Positions 1-5,570 of a stretch of 5,570 nt of DNA are shown in pieces. Location of the stretch: positions 1 to 5,570 of the forward strand of contig CATVQN010000093.1 in the NCBI GenBank assembly GCA_958346135.1. The letters are read 5' to 3'. Below the pieces are notes generated by a model. That model did no database searches and had not been told where the DNA came from. It was given only the letters and a program-made list of their open reading frames with translations. Numbering within the stretch: position 1 is the stretch's first letter; every line of letters begins with the position of its first letter. The position numbers and the translations under genes were made by a program. The DNA is from an uncultured Eubacteriales bacterium. GTDB taxonomy: Bacteria > Bacillota > Clostridia > Monoglobales > Monoglobaceae.

Positions 1-29
1 ATTATACAACAGCACTCTTTTTTTGTCTA
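1..29 (-). promoter_or_regulatory. Promoter reading out of the left edge, overlapping the rluD stop
   Basis: On the minus strand TAGACA (24-29, 5/6 match to TTGACA) is followed by exactly 17 nt and then a perfect TATAAT (1-6). The TAG of the -35 box is the rluD stop codon. Initiation would fall just outside the window. In Bacillus the gene after the rluD homologue is pyrR, but what lies downstream here cannot be seen. Confidence 0.65.
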
Positions 30-947
30 CAAATTTCTTAATCTTTTTAAAATTTTTTCAAAATATTCCGGCAGGGGACTGGTAAATTCCATGTACTCAC
101 CGGTTCTGGGATGAAGAAAACCGATCTGCCACGCATGAAGAAGCTGTCCGTTTAAGGAAAAGGGCTCCTTTTTCGTTCCATAGACCGGATCACCCACAAT
201 AGGATGTCCCTCATGGCTCATGTGTACCCGAATTTGGTGGGTACGCCCGGTCTCCAGCCGGCATTCCAATAAGGTATATCCTAAGAACCGCTCTAACACT
301 CGGTAACGGGTGGCTGCCTCACGGGAATTTTGATAGGTAACCGCCATTTTCTTCCGATCATTCGGATGCCGGCCGATGGGCAATGCAATTCGGCCGCTGT
401 CCTCCCGAAAGCCGCCGTGTACCAGCGCCTTATAGGCACGGGTCAGGCTATGTGCCTTGATTTGCGCCGCCAGTGCGCTATGTGCCATATCGTTTTTGGC
501 TACCATCAAAAGGCCACTGGTATCCTTATCAATCCGGTGCAGAATACCGGGACGTTTTTCGCCGTTGATACCCGAGAGGGAATCGCCGCAGTAATCCAAC
601 AGAGCATTGACCAAGGTACCGGTGTAATTTCCGGCAGCAGGATGAACCACCATACCCTGTGGTTTATCCACCACCAGCATATCCGCATCCTCATAGACAA
701 TCTTTAAGGGAATGGCCTCCGGCAAAATATCAGGCTCCTTTGGCTCCGGAATCCGAACCGTAATATTCTCTCCGGCCTTGACCTTAAAGCTGGCTTTCAC
801 CGGCTTGCCGTTTACCTGTACCAATCCGGACTCCAGCAGTTTTTGAAGATGAGAGCGTGTAAAGTCCGGCAGCACATCCGCCAAAAAACGATCAATCCGG
901 CAGCCTTCCAAATCTGTATCTACCGTCAGCGCTCTGATTTCTTCCAT
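27..947 (-). CDS. rluD: RluA/RluD-family 23S rRNA pseudouridine synthase
   Basis: This 306-residue protein is predicted to isomerise uridine to pseudouridine in ribosomal RNA in the cytoplasm. An N-terminal S4 RNA-binding domain covers about residues 17-75 (RIDRFLADVLPDFTRSHLQK region). The RluA-type catalytic domain follows from about residue 85. The signature HRIDKDTSGLL is at 137-147, with D140 as the expected catalytic aspartate, and GRTHQIRVH lies at 234-242, a conserved family block. Length matches the S4-containing RluD/YlyB group. The ATG follows the lspA stop with no spacer, and GGGAGG at 953-958 sits 5 nt upstream, so the two genes are translationally coupled. The lspA-rluD (ylyB) pair is also known in Bacillus. 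The modified site (RluD 1911/1915/1917-type or another) cannot be read from sequence alone, so the symbol is family-level. No hairpin terminator is visible in the 26 nt after the stop. Confidence 0.93.
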   Translation of the reverse strand: MEEIRALTVDTDLEGCRIDRFLADVLPDFTRSHLQKLLESGLVQVNGKPVKASFKVKAGENITVRIPEPKEPDILPEAIPLKIVYEDADMLVVDKPQGMVVHPAAGNYTGTLVNALLDYCGDSLSGINGEKRPGILHRIDKDTSGLLMVAKNDMAHSALAAQIKAHSLTRAYKALVHGGFREDSGRIALPIGRHPNDRKKMAVTYQNSREAATRYRVLERFLGYTLLECRLETGRTHQIRVHMSHEGHPIVGDPVYGTKKEPFSLNGQLLHAWQIGFLHPRTGEYMEFTSPLPEYFEKILKRLRNL

Positions 948-1427
948 CTAGGCCTCCCGTCCTTTCCCGCCTTTCTCACTCTGTTCTTGACGCTCGCTGA
1001 GAAAAAAGTGAATCATTAGCATCACGGCCCCTACGCAAACAGCAATATCCGCAATATTAAAGACCGGAAAATGAATCAATCTGAAATCAAAGAAATCTAC
1101 CACATAACCCTTTGCCATACGTTCCATCAGATTACCGATGGCACCGCCGTAAATCAGAGCTGTCCCCAGACGCATCCACTTGGTTCGTCTGGACGTTTTG
1201 GTATATAGGATTGCCAGAACCACCAGAATCAAAATGGAAACAATAATAAATAACAGTCTTGCATTGCTGAACATACCGAAAGCAATTCCTCGGTTCTCTA
1301 CATAGGTCAGATGAAAGACCTCCGGCCAAATCGGAATCGTTCCGATTGTTTGCAGCTCCAGCTCCGCCACCAGCTTGGTCATGATATCCAGTATCAAAAC
1401 CATCATACCTAAAATAATGTAACTCAT
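948..1427 (-). CDS. lspA: Lipoprotein signal peptidase (signal peptidase II)
   Basis: This 159-residue integral membrane aspartic protease cleaves signal peptides from diacylglyceryl-modified prolipoproteins. About four hydrophobic segments are visible: roughly residues 2-20, 57-75, 86-101 and 121-143. Family motifs are in order: the D14 xxTK block near the N-terminus, ENRGIAFG at 44-51, GNLMER at 98-103, VVDFFDF at 109-115 and FNIADIAV at 123-130. By alignment with characterised LspA, D111 and D127 are the catalytic aspartates. The GN..DR block has Glu (E102) where Asp is usual, a conservative change. A charged tail of about 15 residues follows the last helix. GAGAGG lies 11 nt before the ATG, a rather long spacing. 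The gene abuts rluD with no gap and is preceded by a structured 133-nt spacer after divIVA. Confidence 0.95.
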   Translation of the reverse strand: MSYIILGMMVLILDIMTKLVAELELQTIGTIPIWPEVFHLTYVENRGIAFGMFSNARLLFIIVSILILVVLAILYTKTSRRTKWMRLGTALIYGGAIGNLMERMAKGYVVDFFDFRLIHFPVFNIADIAVCVGAVMLMIHFFLSERQEQSEKGGKGREA

Positions 1428-1560
1428 ATGCTATCTTGCCTCTCTGTCTTACCGCCGGTAAGGCGGTACTGGTTTCTGTCTGCCGTTTTAGCACCAATCG
1501 ACATTTTCCCATGCCCGGACGGCAGAAAAGGGACACGCCTTCGTGTCCCTGTATTATTCC
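1428..1560 (-). promoter_or_regulatory. Structured divIVA-lspA spacer (possible lspA leader)
   Basis: This 133-nt non-coding gap holds three inverted repeats in minus-strand order. The first is the 9-bp hairpin 1529-1550. The second is an 8-bp pair, 1519-1526 with 1479-1486, enclosing a 32-nt loop. The third is a 7-bp hairpin, 1462-1468 with 1450-1456, with a 5-nt loop, about 10 nt before the lspA ribosome binding site. The second pair uses bases 1519-1526 directly behind the first hairpin and shares its last U with that hairpin's U run. No known riboswitch or T-box motif was recognised. Leader function is an inference from the structure alone. Confidence 0.35.
1526..1550 (-). terminator. Probable intrinsic terminator after divIVA
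   Basis: A perfect 9-bp stem (AGGGACACG with CGTGTCCCT) closes a 4-nt loop, begins 10 nt after the divIVA stop and ends in a run of four U residues on the minus strand. The position and stem suit a Rho-independent terminator for the division operon. The U run is short and then becomes CUGCC, so termination may be partial and allow read-through into lspA. The stem is symmetric, but the plus strand has no U run after it, so it works in the minus direction only. Confidence 0.65.
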
Positions 1561-1581
1561 TTATTCGGATGCCTTTGGCAC
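1553..1581 (-). promoter_or_regulatory. Weak candidate lspA promoter
   Basis: On the minus strand GTGCCA (1576-1581, 4/6 match to TTGACA) is separated by 17 nt from AATAAT (1553-1558, 5/6 match to TATAAT). It overlaps the end of divIVA. Initiation would fall near 1546, inside the terminator stem, so a transcript from here would lack part of the hairpin and escape termination. No better promoter for lspA is visible in the spacer. The match is modest and could be chance. Confidence 0.2.
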
Positions 1582-2154
1582 ATAGACTCCATTTTCACCC
1601 TTTTCAATTTCGGGAATCTCCAGGGTGTCAGACTGCTGCACAGCTTCCATATTTTCGGTTTTATTTTCATAAACCGCCCCGGAAATATCCGGTTTTTCTT
1701 CAGCAATCTGCATATCAGAATAATTCTTAATTACATCCAACTGCGCATGAAGCAGTGAAACTACCCTGGATCGGAATACCTCCACGTTGTGTTTCATCTG
1801 CTCAAATTGGCAGCGAAGGCTATTAACCTCTTCGGCTGCCTGATTCACCATAGACTCGGCCTGTTTTTTTGCATCCGCTAAAATCGCACCGGCTTCCTCC
1901 TGCGCCTTCTTTTTCATATTCTCACCGTTGCGTCGGGCAACCGCCAGCGCATTTTGCAAAGTATCTTCCATCGCCTTATACTGTTTGACTGCATCGGAGA
2001 GCATCTCAATTCTCTCCTTTGCTGCAAGGTTTTCCCGATAGAGCTTTTCATAGCTCTCTGAAATCTCCTGCAGGAATGCCTCCACCTCATCGACTGAATA
2101 TCCCCGCAAAACCTGTTTAAAGACCTTTGTATCGATATCCTTTGGTGTAAGCAT
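1561..2154 (-). CDS. divIVA: DivIVA-family cell division/polarity protein
   Basis: This 197-residue coiled-coil scaffold is expected to bind curved membrane at the septum and poles and recruit partners for division-site control or polar growth. The N-terminal lipid-binding motif is at residues 1-28 (MLTPKDI, then FKQVLRGYSVDEVEAFL). A long heptad-rich, Glu/Lys/Ala-rich coiled coil runs from about 28 to 150, and an acidic, probably disordered tail follows. The open frame extends to a GTG at 2172, but the ATG at 2154 is preferred. DivIVA proteins start with M.LTP.DI, and AGGGGG at 2162-2167 lies 7 nt before that ATG, within the stretch the longer form would translate. The Phe17 of B. subtilis DivIVA, which inserts into the membrane, aligns with Leu16 here, next to the conserved Arg17. 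The gene starts 14 nt after ylmH and is followed by a terminator-like hairpin. Confidence 0.93.
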   Translation of the reverse strand: MLTPKDIDTKVFKQVLRGYSVDEVEAFLQEISESYEKLYRENLAAKERIEMLSDAVKQYKAMEDTLQNALAVARRNGENMKKKAQEEAGAILADAKKQAESMVNQAAEEVNSLRCQFEQMKHNVEVFRSRVVSLLHAQLDVIKNYSDMQIAEEKPDISGAVYENKTENMEAVQQSDTLEIPEIEKGENGVYVPKASE

Positions 2155-2171
2155 TTTATTTCCCCCTATCA
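2155..2171 (-). promoter_or_regulatory. divIVA ribosome binding site that decides the start
   Basis: AGGGGG on the minus strand (2162-2167) lies 7 nt before the ATG at 2154-2152 and overlaps neither the ylmH stop (2169-2171) nor the new start. It supports ATG 2154 over the upstream GTG 2172, which would overlap the ylmH stop codon. Confidence 0.8.
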
Positions 2172-2927
2172 CAAATACCGGATGACAGTAATACTGCAGC
2201 GACCCTTTCGGGTCAGTCCCCCCACCTGCAAAAGCTCCATCCTACCATATCCTCTGACGGAGATAACATCTTTCTCCTTCAGCAAGTCCGAAACCTCAGT
2301 CCGAATCTCCCAGTTTACAGCAACAAGGCCGCTGCGAATCAGTTCCGAGGCCTTACCCCGCGCAAGCCCGGTTGCTGCCGCCAAAACAGCATCCAAGCGG
2401 AGTGCCGAAACCGTTGCTGAAATCTCCTTGACGGGCCGTTGCAAAAGCACTGCGTCCTCCACCGATGCCCTGGAAATCCGGATACCGCAACGTCCTATTT
2501 TTGTCAGATTCTGCATAACATAGTCCGCAATTTCCGGCTTAATAAAAATAGAAGTCTTCTCCGACGACACCAAAATATCCCCAATATTTTCACGGACAAT
2601 GCCAAGTCCCATCAGACTTCCCAAATAATCCCGGTGAGAAAGACCGCCTATATCCCGGCCGGTACACTCTAAAACACAAATATATTCGCTGCGTTCCGGC
2701 ACACAAAACTCTGGATAGCAGACCAGCAGGCTGCGCTCCGCCTGGGTATATCCTCCGTCAAATTCCATCTTCATATCCACAGCCGGCAAAAGATGTCTCT
2801 GAACCACCATCCGCTGATGCGGATTTAAAAAGCCAAGGGTTTTCACCTTGAATCTGTTCTCCGACAGTCTAAGTGTGTCCTCCGCTCTTGACACCAGCAA
2901 CTTATCCTCGCTTGTCAGCTCCGGCAT
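2169..2927 (-). CDS. ylmH: YlmH-type S4-domain RNA-binding protein
   Basis: This 252-residue cytoplasmic protein matches the YlmH family encoded beside sepF and divIVA in Firmicutes. The N-terminal two-thirds contains the typical YlmH core with GLGIVRENIGDI at 107-118. A C-terminal S4 RNA-binding domain spans about 176-240 (RLDAVLAAATGLARGKASELI, then GLVAVNW). B. subtilis YlmH has been reported to bind the 50S subunit carrying peptidyl-tRNA and to act in ribosome-associated quality control, so a role in rescue of stalled large subunits is the best family-based guess. Its start overlaps the sepF stop by one base (TGATG), and GGAG at 2934-2937 lies 7 nt upstream. This suggests translational coupling. 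The ylmG gene that often separates sepF and ylmH is absent here. Confidence 0.92.
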   Translation of the reverse strand: MPELTSEDKLLVSRAEDTLRLSENRFKVKTLGFLNPHQRMVVQRHLLPAVDMKMEFDGGYTQAERSLLVCYPEFCVPERSEYICVLECTGRDIGGLSHRDYLGSLMGLGIVRENIGDILVSSEKTSIFIKPEIADYVMQNLTKIGRCGIRISRASVEDAVLLQRPVKEISATVSALRLDAVLAAATGLARGKASELIRSGLVAVNWEIRTEVSDLLKEKDVISVRGYGRMELLQVGGLTRKGRCSITVIRYL

Positions 2928-3388
2928 CAGTTACTCCAAGAAAATCCGTTTTTTCCAACCTGCTCCTCATCGCCCAAAATTCCCACATTATGCGGAGCCA
3001 CCAAGAAAATACCGTTGGAAATCTTCTGGATTTCGCCGTCCAACGCATAGACCGAGCCACTGAGAAAATCCACAATTCTACGTGCAATGGCCTTATCAAC
3101 CGATTCCAAATTTACCACGATGGGCTTTCTGCCCTTTAGGTGATCCGTAATACTTCTAGCCTCTTCAAAGGTGGCCGGCTGCATCACAACCACCTTCATC
3201 TGTTGGGGCGCCGTATCATGGAGCTTCACCACACGGCTGCTTCTTCTGGCACTCAGACGATCAATTACCGGCTCGTCATCATAGCTGTCATAATCATCTC
3301 GTATCTGATCCTCTGCATAATAATCATCATTCATATCATCGGTATCCAGTCCGACAAAGTTCAACATCTTGTTCATAAAATTGCTCAT
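2927..3388 (-). CDS. sepF: Cell division protein SepF
   Basis: This 153-residue FtsZ-binding membrane anchor is expected to bundle FtsZ and tether the Z ring to the membrane. The N-terminal MSNFMNKMLNFVGL is a short amphipathic helix typical of SepF membrane targeting. It is followed by an acidic, Tyr-rich linker (about 15-40) in which half the residues are Asp or Glu. The SepF core fold runs from about 63 to 137 and includes VVVMQPATFEEA, the GRKPIVVNLESVD strand, RIVDFLSGSVYALDG and GIFLVAPHNV. These blocks match the family closely. A tail of about 18 residues follows. GGAG at 3396-3399 lies 7 nt before the ATG. It is tightly linked to ylmH by a 1-nt overlap and separated from yggS by 102 nt. 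Confidence 0.96.
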   Translation of the reverse strand: MSNFMNKMLNFVGLDTDDMNDDYYAEDQIRDDYDSYDDEPVIDRLSARRSSRVVKLHDTAPQQMKVVVMQPATFEEARSITDHLKGRKPIVVNLESVDKAIARRIVDFLSGSVYALDGEIQKISNGIFLVAPHNVGILGDEEQVGKNGFSWSN

Positions 3389-3420
3389 TTTATCGCTCCA
3401 TTCTACCGCTGTGCCCCGGT

Positions 3421-3434
3421 ATTTTTATAAAAAT
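3421..3434. repeat. 14-bp AT-only palindrome upstream of sepF
   Basis: ATTTTTATAAAAAT is a perfect palindrome 33 nt before the sepF start. It contains TATAAA on the minus strand (3424-3429), a fair -10 match, but no acceptable -35 hexamer lies 15-18 nt upstream. It could be a weak sepF promoter core, a regulator site or simply AT-rich spacer. Confidence 0.3.
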
Positions 3435-3470
3435 TCTCTGCCCGCACAAATTTATTTGGCAGATTTCGTC

Positions 3471-3488
3471 AGAAGCCGCAAGGCTCCC
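3471..3488 (-). other. Small hairpin directly after yggS
   Basis: On the minus strand GGGAGCC (3482-3488) pairs with GGCUUCU (3471-3477) around a UUGC loop: seven pairs, two of them G-U. It begins 2 nt after the yggS stop. No U run follows, so it is a poor intrinsic terminator. It could stabilise or pause the transcript. Confidence 0.3.
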
Positions 3489-3490
3489 TG

Positions 3491-4189
3491 TTATTTTACC
3501 GCATCATAATTCCTGGCGCCGAAAATTCCGCTGCCAATCCGCACCATAGTGGCGCCGGCCGCAATGGCTGCCTCAAAGTCATGGGTCATCCCCATCGACA
3601 ATTCCTGCATGAAAACGTCGGGAATCCGCTCTGCCGAAATCGTCTCCGAAAGGTGGCGCAGTGTCGAAAAGTTTTTATAGTTTTCTGCCTCCTCCACCCC
3701 GGCAGCCGAAATGGTCATCAACCCCATAATTCTCACATGCGAAAGACTGCTGATCTCTCTCACGAGGTTCACTGCATTCTCCGGCTCAATACCGGACTTG
3801 CTCTCTTCTCCTGTAATATTCACCTGGACTAAAATTTCCTGTATCTTCTGAATTTTGGCCGCCTGTTTTTCGATTTCCTCCGCCAGCCGAAGGCTATCCA
3901 CAGAATGAATCAGTGCGGCTTTATCAATAATGTATTTTACCTTATTACGCTGCAGCTGTCCGATTTGATGCCAACGCACACCGGGCACCTCAGAAAATTT
4001 CGATGCCAGCTCCTGAGGACGATTCTCGCCAAAATCCATGATCTTGCAGGCCGCAGCCTCCTGAATCATGGAAACCGGCTTGGTTTTACTGACCGCAATC
4101 AGCCGAATCTCTTCCGGATTTCTGCCGGCCGATACAGCAGCCTTCGCAATCCGGCTCTGCACAGCTTCCAGACTTTTCTGTATCTCCAT
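3491..4189 (-). CDS. yggS: YggS/YlmE (PLPBP) pyridoxal phosphate-binding protein
   Basis: This 232-residue cytoplasmic protein belongs to the YggS/PROSC family, a single TIM-barrel fold related to alanine racemase that binds PLP and maintains vitamin B6 homeostasis without a known catalytic reaction. Visible motifs are AVSKTKP at 32-38 with K35 as the PLP Schiff-base lysine, FGENRPQEL at 53-61, HQIGQLQRNKVKYI at 74-87, IMGLMTI near 154-160 and the phosphate-binding C-terminal segment LSMGMTHDFEAAIAAG, then MVRIGSGIFGAR. Length matches the family. The ATG directly follows the stop of the upstream membrane gene, with a GAGG-type site overlapping that stop, so the pair is probably translationally coupled. 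The B. subtilis homologue ylmE sits in the same position before sepF. Confidence 0.95.
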   Translation of the reverse strand: MEIQKSLEAVQSRIAKAAVSAGRNPEEIRLIAVSKTKPVSMIQEAAACKIMDFGENRPQELASKFSEVPGVRWHQIGQLQRNKVKYIIDKAALIHSVDSLRLAEEIEKQAAKIQKIQEILVQVNITGEESKSGIEPENAVNLVREISSLSHVRIMGLMTISAAGVEEAENYKNFSTLRHLSETISAERIPDVFMQELSMGMTHDFEAAIAAGATMVRIGSGIFGARNYDAVK

Positions 4190-5479
4190 TTACCTCACAA
4201 CCTTACCGCTTTTCAGATTTTTCGCTTCCACAATCACTTCATCATAGATCTGAAGCATATATTCCGAATCCGTATCGGTCACAGCGCTGATAATTGCCCA
4301 GTCTCCGTTTTTGTAACGGACGTTCACGGGTACGAACTGTGCTACACCGAGCCGCAGAACATAGACACCTGTCTGCCCGTCCTCAACGTGCAGGCTCTGT
4401 ACCGGAACCTTAATGCCCTCGGAGCTAACCAAGACAAGCTCAGCCGAGGTTCTGCTGGCCGCATAAATTCCCTCCACATAGCGATTGGTATAAACAGTCA
4501 CCGCCACCTTGCCGTCTTCCTCCGGACTGAGCGTACGAACTGTACCATATACCGTGGTGTCCGAAAGATCGAAAAAACGAAGCCGAATACTCTGGCCTAC
4601 TTGGAGTCTTTGGGCGTCCTTGGCGACAATATTTGCGGCAAAGTACCAACCGTAGTTATTTACCACCTTACACACCGGCTCATTCTGCACCACTGTCTCG
4701 CTGCGCTCCAGAGGAATTTTATCCAGCTCCTCCAAATAAGAAACACTGATATTTTCCAGCGCCCCAAAGCTCAGTCGGTCCTCCATACCATCAATACGAG
4801 AATAAAAGACCCCTGCACCCGCAGCCAGAAGCTCTGTTCTTCCTCCTTCTTCAGAGGATTCAAGCTCCTGCAGCTGTTCCTTTAAAGAGGAAAGGATACT
4901 TTCGTTGTCCAGCTTTCCACCGGCCTCTATGGCACGCTTTCGCTCTATTAAAAGATTGATATTCTCCTTATTATCTGACAGATTTCCAATATCGTGCTCC
5001 ATCCGAAGATCAGACAAGTCCCTTGCCGCAGCCGCAATCTTCTGTTCTGCCATCACGCTGTTGCCGCTGTAAGTACTGGCAGCCACCCCACTCTCCAGAC
5101 GCAGAATTCTGTCCTTGAGCTCAAGAATTTTCTGTGACCGTTCCGGGTCATACTGGCCGGTGTAAATACACCCCACCGCCTGTCCTTCCTTGACCCGCTC
5201 TCCCTCATCTGCCCAGCATTCCAAATAACCGCTGACCGGAGCATTCATCACCCTCTGATCCCGAAACACATAGCCGTCTGCAACAATTTCCTCTTCGATA
5301 GAACCCTTTTGCGCAATCGTGGTTGTCACCCCACTGCGAAAGCTGAATAAAATCGCAAAAACCAGATAGACAACTGCCGCAGCTGCCATAATTTTAATCA
5401 CCCAGCTGCGCTTATGTTTTTCCCGCCGCTTTGCACGTCTTTTCGTAATCTGATCAACCTGATCCAAAGAATTTGTCAT
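4190..5479 (-). CDS. HlyD-like single-pass membrane protein
   Basis: This 429-residue protein is predicted to be anchored by one N-terminal helix, with most of its mass outside the cell. A strongly basic cytosolic segment (residues 13-24, KRRAKRREKHKR) precedes a hydrophobic helix at about 26-46, giving an N-in orientation. Residues 51-108 resemble the first half of a membrane-fusion-protein barrel and lipoyl-like domain (GSIEEEIVADGYVFRDQ, then PVSGYLECWADEGERVKEGQAVG). Helical, coiled-coil-prone sequence runs from about 112 to 210. The returning half lies near 217-275 (LLAAGAGVFYSRIDG), and beta-rich barrel-like sequence follows to the end. This order is that of HlyD/membrane-fusion adaptors, but no transporter gene is in view and its substrate is unknown. 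AAAGGAGGT at 5486-5494 lies 6 nt from the ATG. It is the first gene after the right-edge promoter and abuts yggS. Confidence 0.8.
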   Translation of the reverse strand: MTNSLDQVDQITKRRAKRREKHKRSWVIKIMAAAAVVYLVFAILFSFRSGVTTTIAQKGSIEEEIVADGYVFRDQRVMNAPVSGYLECWADEGERVKEGQAVGCIYTGQYDPERSQKILELKDRILRLESGVAASTYSGNSVMAEQKIAAAARDLSDLRMEHDIGNLSDNKENINLLIERKRAIEAGGKLDNESILSSLKEQLQELESSEEGGRTELLAAGAGVFYSRIDGMEDRLSFGALENISVSYLEELDKIPLERSETVVQNEPVCKVVNNYGWYFAANIVAKDAQRLQVGQSIRLRFFDLSDTTVYGTVRTLSPEEDGKVAVTVYTNRYVEGIYAASRTSAELVLVSSEGIKVPVQSLHVEDGQTGVYVLRLGVAQFVPVNVRYKNGDWAIISAVTDTDSEYMLQIYDEVIVEAKNLKSGKVVR

Positions 5480-5485
5480 CAGACT

Positions 5486-5494
5486 ACCTCCTTT
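5486..5494 (-). promoter_or_regulatory. Consensus ribosome binding site of the HlyD-like gene
   Basis: AAAGGAGGT on the minus strand is a near-perfect anti-16S match, 6 nt before the ATG at 5479. It fixes that start and predicts strong translation. It is the best ribosome binding site in the window. Confidence 0.85.
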
Positions 5495-5543
5495 ACCGTA
5501 CTTGGGTCAACCTCGCAAAGCCACGCCTGAGAAAACACTTTTT

Positions 5544-5570
5544 ATTATATCATTCTTTCCTGTTATGTAA
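5544..5570 (-). promoter_or_regulatory. Sigma-A-type promoter of the HlyD-yggS-sepF operon
   Basis: The minus strand carries TATAAT (5544-5549) with an extended -10 TG at 5551-5552. After a 16-nt spacer lies TTACA (5566-5570), the last five bases of a probable -35 box whose first base is outside the window. Predicted initiation is near 5537, giving a leader of about 58 nt. No attenuator hairpin is obvious in that leader. This probably drives the genes down to divIVA. Confidence 0.75.

Noticed and set aside
1..26. Terminator for rluD at the left edge
   Set aside because: There is a run of A on the minus strand (T on the plus strand) but no stem on either side within the window. The stretch is better explained as promoter spacer.
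330..707. 125-codon plus-strand frame inside rluD
   Set aside because: It is antisense to the conserved pseudouridine synthase domain and has no family signature.
1132..1536. 134-codon minus-strand frame crossing the divIVA-lspA spacer into lspA
   Set aside because: It overlaps lspA out of frame, has no recognisable domain, and its in-frame ATG near 1512 lacks a ribosome binding site. LspA motifs are all intact in the other frame.
2169..2172. GTG start for divIVA overlapping the ylmH stop
   Set aside because: The conserved DivIVA N-terminus and the AGGGGG site favour the ATG at 2154.
3270..3350. ATC/ATA-rich, repeat-like stretch on the plus strand
   Set aside because: It is the reverse complement of the Asp/Glu/Tyr-rich SepF linker (GAT/GAC/TAT codons), not a tandem repeat or CRISPR array.
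3905..4885. 326-codon open frame on the plus strand
   Set aside because: It lies antisense to yggS and the HlyD-like gene, both well supported by motifs or ribosome binding sites. Its translation is His/Leu/Asn-rich without recognisable domains, as expected for an antisense shadow.

Overview
The window carries a compact run of seven genes, all on the minus strand and read from right to left. It looks like chromosomal core sequence from a Gram-positive Firmicute, most likely a Clostridia/Lachnospiraceae-type anaerobe. The evidence is the conserved ylmE(yggS)-sepF-ylmH-divIVA order followed by lspA-rluD, the strong AGGAGG-type ribosome binding sites, the moderate G+C, and the absence of any mobile or phage gene. 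Genus-level assignment is an inference.

Right to left (transcription order): a strong extended -10 promoter at the right edge (5544-5570) drives a 429-residue single-pass membrane protein with a membrane-fusion/HlyD-like architecture (4190-5479). It abuts the PLP-binding protein YggS/YlmE (3491-4189). After a 102-nt gap come SepF (2927-3388), which anchors FtsZ to the membrane; the S4-domain RNA-binding protein YlmH (2169-2927), overlapping sepF by one base; and DivIVA (1561-2154), whose likely ATG lies six codons inside the longest open frame. A perfect 9-bp hairpin with a short U run follows divIVA. The 133-nt gap behind it holds two more inverted repeats and leads to lspA (signal peptidase II, 948-1427), which directly abuts rluD (ribosomal large-subunit pseudouridine synthase, 27-947). 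At the left edge, a near-consensus promoter overlaps the rluD stop codon and points out of the window, so a new transcript probably starts there.

Functionally, the first block joins cell division and pole/septum organisation (SepF, DivIVA) with PLP homeostasis (YggS) and ribosome rescue (YlmH). The second block joins lipoprotein maturation (LspA) with rRNA modification (RluD). The most unusual element is the HlyD-like membrane protein at the head of the division operon with no transporter partner in view. No previously undescribed system is evident. The non-routine signals are that protein, the structured divIVA-lspA spacer, the edge promoter and the lack of ylmG and ileS from the usual neighbourhood.
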